Positions 24,687 through 33,097 of a DNA stretch of 39,662 bases are shown here, in pieces. Below the pieces are notes generated by a model that did no database searches, was not told the DNA's origin, and worked only from the letters and a program-made list of their open reading frames with translations. The stretch comes from Fusobacterium varium. GTDB lineage: Bacteria; Fusobacteriota; Fusobacteriia; Fusobacteriales; Fusobacteriaceae. Every line of letters begins with the position of its first letter. The first letter of the stretch is position 1. A program made the position numbers and the translations under genes. Location: assembly GCA_021531615.1 (NCBI GenBank), contig JADYUE010000020.1:1-39662 (forward strand). Direction: 5' to 3'.

Positions 24687-26315
24687 ATGAAAAAAATTCC
24701 TATTGGTGTAGAAGATTTTAAAAAAATAATAGAAGAGGATTATTACTATGTAGATAAAACAAATTTAATAGAAAAAATAGTAAAAGATGGAGCAGAAGTA
24801 AAACTTTTTACTCGTCCAAGAAGATTTGGAAAAACTCTTAATATGTCTACTTTAAAATATTTTTTTGATATAAAGGAAAAAGAAAAAAACAGAGAACTTT
24901 TTAAAGGGTTATATATAGAAAACTCTCCTGTATTTTCAGAACAAGGAAAATATCCTGTGATATTTATTTCTATGAAAGGAATAACTGCAATTACATGGGA
25001 AAAAATGATTGAAGAATTGAAAGTAAAAATATCAAGACTCTTTAGTGACTATAAAGAGATGTTAAAAAACTTGGATAAGTTCAATCTTGAAAAATTTGAA
25101 AATATAATAAGTCAAAAAATAAATGAAGCAGAGCTTAAAGAAACTTTATTATTTTTAAGTGATATATTAACAGAGTATTATAAACAACCTGTTGTAGTCT
25201 TAATTGATGAATATGATGCTCCACTGATTACAGCCTATGAATTTGGATACTACAATCAAGCAGTAGCTTTTTTTAAAGGAATGTATGGTAATGTATTAAA
25301 AACAAATGTCAGTTTAAAAATGGGGATTCTTACTGGAATAGTGAGAGTAGCACAAGCAGGTATTTTCTCTGATTTGAATAATTTAAAAATAAATACTGTT
25401 CTTAATAAAAGTTATGAAGAACATTTTGGACTTTTAGAAAATGAAGTTGAAAAAATATTACATGATTACAATATTGAATATAAATTGGAAGATGTTAAAA
25501 CTTGGTATAATGGATATAGATTTGGAGATATTTATGTATATAATCCTTGGAGTATTTTAAACTATATTGATAACAAAGAATTAAAAGCTTATTGGGTAAA
25601 TACTAGCTCCAATGTAGTGATAAAAGAGATGTTAAAAAACTCAGATTCAAGAGTATTTAAAACTTTAGAAGATCTATTTATGAAAAAAGATGTCCCAGTA
25701 ACAATAAGTAATAATATAGCACTAGGAAAACATCTATCTCCAAGTGAAATATGGGAACTTCTTTTATTTTCAGGATATTTAACAATAAAAGATAAAATAG
25801 ATGAAGATGAGTATATTGTAAGAATCCCAAACCAAGAGATTTCAACTTTCTTTAAAAAGACATTTCTTACAATCTTATTCGGAGAACTTCAAACAGTGAA
25901 AGATGTTAAATATGCACTATTTAATAAAGATATGAGAGAGTTAAAAAGAGTTATAGAACAATTAGTTCTTCATGGAGTAAGTTTTTATGATACAGATGAG
26001 AGATATGAAAATAATTATCAAATGCTTTTGTCAGGATTTTTCTATGCTCTTGAGGGAATATATTTAGTATATCCAAATAGAGAGAGTGGAGATAGTAGAC
26101 CTGATTTGATACTTGAGCCTTTAGATAAAAAAAATCCAGCATATATATTTGAATTGAAAAAAGGAAAGACAAAAAATATAGAGAAAGAGGCAGAGAAAGC
26201 ACTAGAGCAAATAGATGAGAATAGATATGATAGTATTTTAACAAGAAAGGGATTTAAAGAGATTATTAAAATAGGAATGGTATTTGATAAAAAGAAAGTT
26301 GAATTTAAAATCTAA
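24687..26315 (+). CDS. AAA-ATPase-like/PD-(D/E)xK nuclease family protein (DUF1703)
   Basis: 542 aa. The N-terminus IPIGVEDFKKIIEEDYYYVDK and the P-loop-like FTRPRRFGKTLNMS (~38-52) are diagnostic for the AAA_lid/DUF1703 family. A Walker B-like VVLIDEYDAPL lies near residue 175. The C-terminus has a PD-(D/E)xK nuclease core: DSRPDLILEP then YIFELKKGK. The family is often present in many copies in Fusobacteria, Bacteroidetes and Clostridia, and its role (toxin, defence or mobile-DNA related) is not established. It is single-gene, with GGAGG before the ATG, and is followed by a hairpin that recurs at the window end. Confidence 0.88.
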   Translation: MKKIPIGVEDFKKIIEEDYYYVDKTNLIEKIVKDGAEVKLFTRPRRFGKTLNMSTLKYFFDIKEKEKNRELFKGLYIENSPVFSEQGKYPVIFISMKGITAITWEKMIEELKVKISRLFSDYKEMLKNLDKFNLEKFENIISQKINEAELKETLLFLSDILTEYYKQPVVVLIDEYDAPLITAYEFGYYNQAVAFFKGMYGNVLKTNVSLKMGILTGIVRVAQAGIFSDLNNLKINTVLNKSYEEHFGLLENEVEKILHDYNIEYKLEDVKTWYNGYRFGDIYVYNPWSILNYIDNKELKAYWVNTSSNVVIKEMLKNSDSRVFKTLEDLFMKKDVPVTISNNIALGKHLSPSEIWELLLFSGYLTIKDKIDEDEYIVRIPNQEISTFFKKTFLTILFGELQTVKDVKYALFNKDMRELKRVIEQLVLHGVSFYDTDERYENNYQMLLSGFFYALEGIYLVYPNRESGDSRPDLILEPLDKKNPAYIFELKKGKTKNIEKEAEKALEQIDENRYDSILTRKGFKEIIKIGMVFDKKKVEFKI

Positions 26316-26353
26316 CCTCAGTTTAATAAAAAGAAAATTTTAGTTATTTCAAG

Positions 26354-26397
26354 TAGCTTTCTGTGATAAAATTAAATTCATAGAAAGCTATTTTTTT
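26354..26397 (+). terminator. Terminator of the DUF1703 gene; sequence recurs at the window end
   Basis: TAGCTTTCTGTGA pairs with TCATAGAAAGCTA (12-13 bp, one G-T pair) followed by TTTTTTT. The left arm and loop are nearly identical (19 of 20) to 39643-39662. Confidence 0.88.
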
Positions 26398-26410
26398 ATT
26401 AAAAAACCTC

Positions 26411-26439
26411 TTGAAATAAGATAAATAAAAGATTATAAT
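26411..26439 (+). promoter_or_regulatory. Promoter of the M42 peptidase gene
   Basis: TTGAAA and TATAAT separated by 17 nt, 40 nt upstream of the ATG. Confidence 0.75.
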
Positions 26440-26479
26440 TTTAGTAGCATAGAATAAAATTCAGAGGGAGTGATTTTCA

Positions 26480-27520
26480 ATGAATATCAATTTAGATGCT
26501 CATCTTGAGTATATTTTAGACACAACTGTGGATCTTATCTCAATACCAAGTCCAGTTGGTTTTACTGATGTTGTAATGGACAGAGTAGCACATGAACTTG
26601 ATGTATTAGGTGTTCCATATAGCTTTACAAAAAAAGGAGCAATTATAGGGTACATTGAAGGGGAAGACAATGACTATAAAAAAATGATTTCTGCTCACCT
26701 TGATACACTTGGAGCAGTTGTTAAAAAAATCAAATCTAATGGAAGACTTGAGCTTATAAATGTTGGTGGTTGTCCTTGGGCAGGTGTAGAAGGTGAAAAT
26801 CTTACTGTTCATACTCTTGATGGAAGAGAATATGAAGGAACTTTACTTCCTATAAAATCATCTGTACATATCTATGGAGATGTAGCTAGAGAGATGCCTA
26901 GAACAGCTGAAACTATGGAAGTAAGACTTGATTATGATGTAAAAACTGCTGAAGATACAGCAAAACTTGGAATTAGAGTAGGAGATTTTGTTTCATATGA
27001 AACTCGTACTAGAATAACTGAAACTGGGTATATTAAATCAAGATATTTAGATGATAAACTTTGTGTAGCACAAATTTTAGGATATATAAAAGTTCTTAAA
27101 GACTTTGGATTAAAACCAAAAACTGGTTTATATGTATACTTCTCTAACTATGAAGAAATCGGACATGGAGTATCTGTAATTCCTGAAGATCTAGATGAGT
27201 TTATAGCTCTTGATATTGGACTTGTAGGAGAAGATGCTCTTGGAGATGAAAGAAAGGTTAGTATCGCTGCTAAAGACTTTAAAACTCCATATGATTTACA
27301 TGTAAGAAGAGGACTTATGGAAGCTGCTGAAGAGGCTGGAGTTCAATATACAGTAGATGTATATAATAGATATGGTTCAGATGCTAGTGCTGCTGTATTA
27401 CAAGGATTTGACTTTAGATGTGGTTGCATAGGACCAAGTGTTGATGCTTCTCACCACTATGAAAGAACTCATATTGATGGAGTTATGGAAACTGTTAAAT
27501 TGATGTTAGCTTATCTATAA
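26480..27520 (+). CDS. M42-family metallo-aminopeptidase
   Basis: 346 aa, typical of M42 (glutamyl aminopeptidase/FrvX-like). Metal and catalytic motifs are in order: SAHLDTLG (first His-x-Asp), SRYLDDKLCVAQI (bridging Asp), NYEEIGHG (Glu-Glu), ALDIGLVGEDA (Asp) and SHHYERTH (last His). These cytosolic self-compartmentalising enzymes remove N-terminal residues from peptides, consistent with amino-acid fermentation. GAGGGAG precedes the ATG. It is monocistronic. Confidence 0.93.
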   Translation: MNINLDAHLEYILDTTVDLISIPSPVGFTDVVMDRVAHELDVLGVPYSFTKKGAIIGYIEGEDNDYKKMISAHLDTLGAVVKKIKSNGRLELINVGGCPWAGVEGENLTVHTLDGREYEGTLLPIKSSVHIYGDVAREMPRTAETMEVRLDYDVKTAEDTAKLGIRVGDFVSYETRTRITETGYIKSRYLDDKLCVAQILGYIKVLKDFGLKPKTGLYVYFSNYEEIGHGVSVIPEDLDEFIALDIGLVGEDALGDERKVSIAAKDFKTPYDLHVRRGLMEAAEEAGVQYTVDVYNRYGSDASAAVLQGFDFRCGCIGPSVDASHHYERTHIDGVMETVKLMLAYL

Positions 27521-27562
27521 TTTTTATTTAGTTAAGTATTTATTTAAATAGAAATGATATAG

Positions 27563-27606
27563 GGGACTACTATAAATTGATATTCAATTTAGGTAGTCTC
27601 TTTTAA
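27563..27606 (+). terminator. Terminator of the M42 peptidase gene
   Basis: A long stem: GGGACTAC...GTAGTCTC outside and ATAAATTG...CAATTTA inside, followed by TTTT. Confidence 0.85.
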
Positions 27607-27642
27607 TTCTTCTATAAATTATAAAACTTTTTGTTTTTATAG

Positions 27643-27671
27643 TTGTCTTTTCTTAGAAAACATTGTAATAT
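27643..27671 (+). promoter_or_regulatory. Promoter of the DUF1275 gene
   Basis: TTGTCT and TAATAT separated by 17 nt, about 50 nt upstream of the ATG. Confidence 0.6.
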
Positions 27672-27719
27672 TATATATATAATATAAAATTAATTAATAG
27701 TTATTGGGGTTGGTTTAGT

Positions 27720-28403
27720 ATGAAAGTTTTAAACAAAATGTTGCTAAATTGGATCTATATGCTCTGCTTTTTAGGGGGATATATAAATGCCATTTCAATT
27801 GTAAAATATTCCTATACTGTTTCACATTTTACAGGACACATTTCAAAAGCTGCAATCAATATGATCAGTGGAAATTTTTTAGAAGTATTAAAAATTATCT
27901 CTATAGTTTTTGCCTTTGTAATAGGAACTACTATATCTGGATACTTAGTTGAAGGAAGAGAGTTCAACTTAAAAAGAAGATATGGTTATGCTTCTATAAG
28001 CTTAGGGCTAGGGCTTATGTTGATGTATATATTTGCTTATGATACAATTCTTTTCTTCTACTACCTACCATTTATGATTGGAGTAGAAAATGGATTGTTT
28101 GTTTCTTATAAAGGGGTTGTAGTTAGAACCTCTCATATTACTGGAAGTTTAACAGATGCTGGAGTATATATAGGGCATTATCTAAAAGGAAAAAAAGAGG
28201 ACAAATGGAAGATATATTTCTGTGTTTTCACAATTGTTTCATTTATGCTTGGGGGATTTTTTGGAATAGAAGCTTATAATATATTTCATAAAGAGGCATT
28301 TTTAGTAGCATCTTTTGGTTATCTTTTAGTAGGAATAGAATATTTTGTTATTAGACAAAGATATAGAAAGATTGCTGAGTATCCTGATTCAAAGTTATAT
28401 TAA
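27720..28403 (+). CDS. YoaK-type membrane protein (DUF1275)
   Basis: 227 aa with about six hydrophobic segments. The early GGYINAISIVKYSYTVSHFT and GHISKAA and the mid-protein MIGVENGLF and VVVRTSHITGSLTDAG match the DUF1275/YoaK family, an integral membrane group of unknown function. A GGGG-rich ribosome-binding site precedes the ATG. Monocistronic, with its own promoter and terminator. Confidence 0.88.
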   Translation: MKVLNKMLLNWIYMLCFLGGYINAISIVKYSYTVSHFTGHISKAAINMISGNFLEVLKIISIVFAFVIGTTISGYLVEGREFNLKRRYGYASISLGLGLMLMYIFAYDTILFFYYLPFMIGVENGLFVSYKGVVVRTSHITGSLTDAGVYIGHYLKGKKEDKWKIYFCVFTIVSFMLGGFFGIEAYNIFHKEAFLVASFGYLLVGIEYFVIRQRYRKIAEYPDSKLY

Positions 28404-28410
28404 TAATAAA

Positions 28411-28445
28411 GTTCCACTATTTAAAGTGGGCTTTTTTATTTTTTG
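28411..28445 (+). terminator. Terminator of the DUF1275 gene
   Basis: GTTCCACT pairs with AGTGGGC around a short loop, followed by a T-run. It faces the minus-strand nagE terminator in a convergent arrangement. Confidence 0.8.
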
Positions 28446-28479
28446 ATAATTTAAACTGTTAATATTTATTTCAAAAAAT

Positions 28480-28506
28480 AGAAAAGAGCCACAATTTTGT
28501 GGCTCT
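28480..28506 (-). terminator. Terminator of nagE
   Basis: Minus strand GAGCCAC-AAAATT-GTGGCTC followed by TTTT. Confidence 0.88.
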
Positions 28507-28521
28507 CTAATTCAAGTTATA

Positions 28522-29985
28522 TTAAACTAATTTTTTTAATTCATCAGCAACAAATTCAACTTGTGGTCCAACAATTACTTGAACTGCAGTTTGACTTGGT
28601 TTTAATACACCAGGTACATATTTTTTAATTTCTGCATCTTTAACTATTGAACTATCTTTAACTTCAAGTCTTAATCTTGTAGTACAGTTGTCAACTATTA
28701 CGATATTTTCTTTTCCACCTAATAATGGAAGTAAAATAGCTGCTAATTGAGCATTGTCTGATGCTCCACTTACTTCAACTACATCTTCAACATCTTCATC
28801 TTCTCTTCCTGGAGTTTTGATATTGAATTTAGCAATAGCAACACTGAAGATTAAGTAGTAAAGTACGAAGAATATTAATCCTAAAACGATTAACATATAT
28901 GGGCTATTTGCATTTGGATTACGTAGAGATAGGAAGAAATCAACAAATCCTGCTGAGAATCCAAATCCTGCCATCCATTTAAATGTAGCTGCTATAAATA
29001 CTGCAATTCCTGTTAAAATTGCATGGATTAAATATAGTCCAGGTGCAACAAACATGAATGCAAATTCGATTGGTTCTGTAACTCCTGTAAAGAAGCTTGC
29101 AAATCCTGCTGCTAACATGATAGATTTGATTTTTTCTCTATTAGCTGGTTTTGCAGTTTTAATAAATGCTAAACAAGCTCCTAATAATCCAAACATCATA
29201 ATAGGGAAGAATCCAGCTTGATACATTCCTACATGATAAGTTGCTTTTACAGCTTCTGGTAATCCTTCATAAGCTGCTGCTTGAGGTCCCCAGAATCTTC
29301 CTATATCATTGATTCCAGCAACGTTAAACCAGAATACTGAGTTTAGTGCATGGTGTAATCCTACTGGAATTAATAATCTATTAAAGAATCCATAAATTCC
29401 TGCTCCGATTGGTCCCATTTTAGCAATGCTGATTCCAAATCCTACAAGACCACTGTAAATTGCTGGCCAAACATATAGTAAGATAAATGATACTACAATT
29501 GCTACTACTGAAGTAATAATTGGAACAAATCTTTTTCCACTAAAGAATGAAAGGAACTTAGGTAGTTCAAGTGTATGGAATTTATTATATAATTCCCCAG
29601 CTATAACCCCACATAAGATTCCAACAAATTGGTTGTTGATTTTTCCAAATGCTGGAGATACTTGATCAGCTGGAACACCAGTTAATTGAGCTACTGCTCC
29701 TGTAGAAAGTAAAGTTGTAACAACTTGGAATGCCACTAACCCTGCTAGAGCTGCAGCTCCATTTTTGTCTTTAGAAAGTCCAAAAGCAACACCGATTGCA
29801 AACAATATAGGCATATTATCTATAATTGCAGCTCCTGCTTTTATTAAGAATGCTGCAAGTTGGCTATTAGCTCCCCACCCAGTTGGGTCAATCCAATATC
29901 CAATTCCCATTAAAATTGCTGCTGCTGGTAGTACTGCTACTGGTACCATCAAAGCTTTTCCTATTTTTTGAAGATAACTAAACAT
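28522..29985 (-). CDS. nagE: PTS N-acetylglucosamine-type transporter, EIICB
   Basis: 487 aa. EIIC (residues ~1-385) has about ten membrane segments and the glucose-superfamily motifs MPILFAIGVAFGLSKD, PVGLHHALNSVFWF and the substrate-site GVTEPIEF. EIIB follows after an acidic linker, with the phosphorylated cysteine in VDNCTTRLRL. Length and domain order fit NagE without its EIIA part. The protein takes up and phosphorylates GlcNAc (or glucose) at the membrane and needs a separate EIIA. SD GGAGG precedes the ATG. The long leader contains an inverted repeat (30008-30030). Sugar specificity is inferred. Confidence 0.85.
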   Translation of the reverse strand: MFSYLQKIGKALMVPVAVLPAAAILMGIGYWIDPTGWGANSQLAAFLIKAGAAIIDNMPILFAIGVAFGLSKDKNGAAALAGLVAFQVVTTLLSTGAVAQLTGVPADQVSPAFGKINNQFVGILCGVIAGELYNKFHTLELPKFLSFFSGKRFVPIITSVVAIVVSFILLYVWPAIYSGLVGFGISIAKMGPIGAGIYGFFNRLLIPVGLHHALNSVFWFNVAGINDIGRFWGPQAAAYEGLPEAVKATYHVGMYQAGFFPIMMFGLLGACLAFIKTAKPANREKIKSIMLAAGFASFFTGVTEPIEFAFMFVAPGLYLIHAILTGIAVFIAATFKWMAGFGFSAGFVDFFLSLRNPNANSPYMLIVLGLIFFVLYYLIFSVAIAKFNIKTPGREDEDVEDVVEVSGASDNAQLAAILLPLLGGKENIVIVDNCTTRLRLEVKDSSIVKDAEIKKYVPGVLKPSQTAVQVIVGPQVEFVADELKKLV

Positions 29986-30007
29986 AGTTCTCCCTCCTTA
30001 AAAATGT

Positions 30008-30030
30008 TTTGTTAATTATTTTTTAACAAA
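30008..30030. promoter_or_regulatory. Inverted repeat in the nagE leader (operator or 5'UTR hairpin)
   Basis: TTTGTTAA and TTAACAAA are exact reverse complements separated by 7 nt, between the nagE promoter and its ribosome-binding site. The symmetry suits a dimeric repressor site, but as RNA it would also fold into a hairpin. Confidence 0.45.
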
Positions 30031-30069
30031 GTTTTGACATAAAAGAATTTATAATTCACTTATGAAATA

Positions 30070-30078
30070 ATTATAGCA
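30070..30078 (-). promoter_or_regulatory. Extended -10 promoter of nagE
   Basis: Minus strand TGCTATAAT (TG-n-TATAAT), with a poor -35. The leader to the ATG is about 80 nt. Confidence 0.6.
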
Positions 30079-30261
30079 TAAGAAAAGGATTATTACCACT
30101 AGATTTTTATTTTTTTTGTTCTTTTTTCTAATTATTTTAACTATTTATATACATTATAATATTGATATATAAATATATTCTTTATAAACTTCTCTAATGC
30201 AAAATTTGTAATTTATAACTTTACTTTCATTTGAGTGAAATATCGAAAAAATATTTTTAAA

Positions 30262-30582
30262 TTGTTACTACTCACCTATTACTTATAAGTATATAAAAAG
30301 AAAAGTTCTCCCCTAATATCAACTAAAGCCGTAATTCACTAGAGAATATTAGAAGCCCTCAGCGAAATGCAGTTAAGAAAATGCAACGTGTTTGAGGCGA
30401 AGCCGAGTTTTGCATTTTCAACGGAATGAGCAATAGGGATTCTTTATTCGCTAGTATGGAGGCTAGTTGATATTAAAAATATAAGTTTTGAAAACTGAAC
30501 TTTAAAAGATAATTTAGTATCATGGAAATTAAACTTTAAACTAGATAATTTTTGTAGAATTTGAATAGCTGGGTAAATACTT
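30262..30582 (+). repeat. Structured intergenic repeat, copy B (candidate ncRNA or MITE-like element)
   Basis: About 321 bp homologous to 8134-8455, same orientation. Promoter-like TTGTTA and TATAAG lie 16 nt apart (30262-30289). The main hairpin is closed by 30315-30325 and 30328-30330 with 30461-30474. The inner cap is GGC-GAA-GCC at 30396-30404, where copy A has GAC-GAA-GTC, a compensatory pair change. The 3' hairpin pairs 30504-30518 with 30540-30554 and ends TTTTT. No ORF is visible. It lies upstream of the leftward nagE promoter, on the far side of the mnmA terminator, so neither gene transcribes it. Sequences outside the stated limits do not match between copies. Confidence 0.8.
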
Positions 30583-30592
30583 TAAATTGTTA

Positions 30593-30623
30593 GAAAAAAA
30601 CTCCAGCAATCAAATACTGGAGT
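30593..30623 (-). terminator. Terminator of mnmA
   Basis: Minus strand ACTCCAG pairs with CTGGAGT around a 10-nt loop, followed by a seven-T tract. Confidence 0.9.
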
Positions 30624-30634
30624 TAAAATTTTTA

Positions 30635-31714
30635 TTATAAAATAAATCCACTAGCTATTACTTTTCTATCTTTATCATAGAAAACAACCCCTTGTCCAGG
30701 TGTAACAGCTCTAACTTTTTCTTCTATAAAGTGAACCTCTATGTTTCCATCAGCTAAAAGAGATAGTCTACATTTGTGAAGTTGATCTCTTGAACGTGTT
30801 TTTGCCCAACACTCTAAGTTGTCTAAATCCTCTATTTTATCCATAGAGATAAGATTGATTTTTTCAGCTTTTAAACTATCTTTGAAAAGCATCTCATTGC
30901 TTCCAACTACAACACAGTTTCTTTTTGAATCTAGTTCTACAACATAAAGAGGTTTTTCAACTGCTATTCCTAGCCCTTTTCTCTGTCCAATTGTATAGAA
31001 AGATAACCCTTTATGTTTTCCTAAAACTTTTCCATCTGTATCAACTATATTTCCTTGTTTACCTGCTTTTCCCTTAGTAGCTTCCATTAAAAACTCTTTT
31101 AATTTTCCATCTTCAACAAAACAGATCTCTTGAGAATCTTTTTTAGCATAAACCCTTACTCCTAAAAGCTCAGCTAACTCTCTAACTTTTGATTTTTCTA
31201 AATCTCCTATTGGGAATTTTAGATATTTTAGATTCTCTTTATTCATTTGAGAAAGGAAATAAACTTGATCTTTTCCCATATCGTCACCCATAGAAAGAAC
31301 ACCATCTTTCAATTGAGTATAATGCCCAGTAGCCATGAAATCTGCCCCTTTAGAACGAGCAAAATCAATAAGTTTACCAAGCTTAATATATCTATTACAT
31401 ATCATACATGGATTTGGAGTTTTTCCATGCAGATATTCATCTACAAAATAATCAATTACCTTTTCTTTAAAATCCTTTGTTACATCAAGAAGATAGAAAG
31501 GAATCCCTAAATCATCACAAACTTTTTTAGCATCTTCATCTTCAGGTTTGCATGTTCTCATAGTGATACCGATTACATTGTACCCCTGTTTTTTTAGTAG
31601 ATATGCCACTGTTGAGCTATCTACACCACCACTCATAGCCACAGCTATTGTAGTATTTTTGTTGTTTTCATCATATTCAAGGTATTTTGAAAACTCGTTG
31701 TTAATGTTATTCAT
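30635..31714 (-). CDS. mnmA: tRNA-specific 2-thiouridylase MnmA
   Basis: 359 aa. PP-loop SGGVDSS at 28-34, first catalytic Cys103 in NPCMICN, second Cys198 in DSQEICFV, and the C-terminal GQRKGLGIA and PGQGVVFYD segments. It thiolates U34 of Lys/Glu/Gln tRNAs using sulfur relayed from a cysteine desulfurase. An extension of ~20 residues precedes the usual start region, but AAAGGTGG 6 nt upstream of ATG 31714 supports this start. It lies 31 nt after the LysE-type gene, so they form a two-gene operon. Confidence 0.95.
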   Translation of the reverse strand: MNNINNEFSKYLEYDENNKNTTIAVAMSGGVDSSTVAYLLKKQGYNVIGITMRTCKPEDEDAKKVCDDLGIPFYLLDVTKDFKEKVIDYFVDEYLHGKTPNPCMICNRYIKLGKLIDFARSKGADFMATGHYTQLKDGVLSMGDDMGKDQVYFLSQMNKENLKYLKFPIGDLEKSKVRELAELLGVRVYAKKDSQEICFVEDGKLKEFLMEATKGKAGKQGNIVDTDGKVLGKHKGLSFYTIGQRKGLGIAVEKPLYVVELDSKRNCVVVGSNEMLFKDSLKAEKINLISMDKIEDLDNLECWAKTRSRDQLHKCRLSLLADGNIEVHFIEEKVRAVTPGQGVVFYDKDRKVIASGFIL

Positions 31715-31745
31715 ATAAAACCACCTTTAATATTAAATTTGATTC

Positions 31746-32372
31746 TTATCTAAAAATGATTTGATTTAATGAATGAAAAAGTGTTATTATTCCAAAAACA
31801 AAAATTATTAATCCTGATATTCTTGAAATTTTTATTAAATTTTCCTCAGTAATAGTTCTTCTCCAGTGAGAAAGAAGATATGTAGTTGTAAACCACTCTA
31901 AAGCTCCACCTATGAAAATACCACTACTTACCATAAAAGGTATATACTCACTATCAGAATCAAAAAGTCTTAAAGTTGTAAAAATAACCATAATGGTAAA
32001 AATGCTTGAAATATTAGCAAGAGCTATAAAGAAAGTTGTAAAATAGTTTTGAATTAGCCCAACAGGATCAGCTTCAACTTTTTTTAGTTTCATCTTATTT
32101 GACATTTTTTTCAATCCTACAACTAAAAGGAATACAGCTATACCTGTTTCAAGGTAACACTCATATTGTTTTACAATATCTTCTACTTGGTTAAGAAACA
32201 AAAGAGCTGTTAAGCCATAAACAACATCTATGGTTACCATTCCTAGAGAGGATATATACCCCTCTTTTTGACCCTCTACCAATGTTTTTTCCATGCAATA
32301 TATTCCAACTGGACCAAAAGGAAGCGAAAGAATTAAGCCAGTAATAATTCCTTTAAAAAATGTTAAGTCCAA
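31746..32372 (-). CDS. LysE-family exporter
   Basis: 208 aa with six predicted membrane helices. The N-terminal LPFGPVGIYCMEKTLVEGQK matches the LysE/RhtB motif, where a Gly-Pro pair and a following polar stretch line the pore. These proteins export amino acids. The start is a TTG at 32372 supported by GGAGG 7 nt upstream. Substrate unknown. Co-transcribed with mnmA. Confidence 0.8.
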   Translation of the reverse strand: MDLTFFKGIITGLILSLPFGPVGIYCMEKTLVEGQKEGYISSLGMVTIDVVYGLTALLFLNQVEDIVKQYECYLETGIAVFLLVVGLKKMSNKMKLKKVEADPVGLIQNYFTTFFIALANISSIFTIMVIFTTLRLFDSDSEYIPFMVSSGIFIGGALEWFTTTYLLSHWRRTITEENLIKISRISGLIIFVFGIITLFHSLNQIIFR

Positions 32373-32396
32373 AATACAACCTCCAACTATTGATTA

Positions 32397-32402
32397 ATTA
32401 TA
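32397..32402 (-). promoter_or_regulatory. Candidate -10 box of the lysE-like/mnmA operon
   Basis: Perfect TATAAT on the minus strand, 24 nt upstream of the TTG start; no good -35. Confidence 0.45.
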
Positions 32403-32560
32403 CTATTATTTTTACTTTATAAAAATAAATTTCCTTTAGAAAATAAAATTAATTTTAAATCATCTATCTTTTAGATAATCATCATTAAAATTATAACATA
32501 AAAAAATTTGAATTTCTATTTGTTATTAAAAAATGTAAGAAAAAAACAGAAAAATCTTAT

Positions 32561-32588
32561 TTGAAACTTTTAGGGAATAGGGTATAAT
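32561..32588 (+). promoter_or_regulatory. Promoter of the operon of small proteins, dipeptidase and PhzF
   Basis: TTGAAA and TATAAT separated by 16 nt, 30 nt before the TTG start of the first small ORF. Confidence 0.75.
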
Positions 32589-32618
32589 TATACTAGATAA
32601 GGAAAAAGGGGGATAAGT

Positions 32619-32762
32619 TTGAAAAAAAAGTTGACAGAACAGGAGATAGAGGCTCAAATGGAAAGGGCATTAGATAAGATTCCTTTTGAGATAAAAAAGA
32701 TAAAATTTGCCCTTGAGATTATAAAAAGGGTGAAAAGAGTAAAAAAATTATTTAAATTTTAA
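32619..32762 (+). CDS. Small basic helical protein (47 aa)
   Basis: A TTG start at 32619 has AAAGGGGG about 7 nt upstream and a strong promoter 30 nt away. The frame runs 47 codons to TAA. The N-terminal half is an acidic amphipathic helix (LTEQEIEAQMERALDKI) and the C-terminal half a lysine/arginine-rich helix (IIKRVKRVKKLFKF). It could bind nucleic acid or membrane. The next gene starts 26 nt downstream, so it heads that operon. No family recognised; it may be missed by gene callers because of its size and start codon. Confidence 0.6.
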   Translation: MKKKLTEQEIEAQMERALDKIPFEIKKIKFALEIIKRVKRVKKLFKF

Positions 32763-32788
32763 TATAAAATGGTTTGTATGGAGGAGAT

Positions 32789-33073
32789 ATGTTATCTGAA
32801 AAATTAACAAAGAGAATAGGAACAATAGCTAGAGAGTTTGAGAAAATGGGATATACATTAGAGGAGGATCTTCTTGAACTTGCTGAGATGAGAGAGGATA
32901 TAGCTGAAAGGTTGGAAAATACAAAATTTAAAAAGATAGAGTTTTATGAGGACAAGGAGCTTCATTCAGTTGGAATGACTTTGGAAGATGTACAGATAGA
33001 GTTTTTCATAACTGAGGGAGAGGACGAGGAAGGACCTTGGTATGAGGCAGAGGCAGAGATAATATTCTTTTAA
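32789..33073 (+). CDS. Small acidic protein of unknown function
   Basis: 94 aa from ATG 32789 (GGAGGAG directly upstream); an earlier in-frame start includes this ribosome-binding site and is rejected. It is predicted alpha (1-50) then beta (55-94), very acidic, ending WYEAEAEIIFF. No cysteines or membrane segments. It lies 24 nt before the dipeptidase and is probably co-transcribed. I do not recognise a family. Confidence 0.75.
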   Translation: MLSEKLTKRIGTIAREFEKMGYTLEEDLLELAEMREDIAERLENTKFKKIEFYEDKELHSVGMTLEDVQIEFFITEGEDEEGPWYEAEAEIIFF

Positions 33074-33097
33074 TTAATATAAAGGGGAGTGAGTAGA

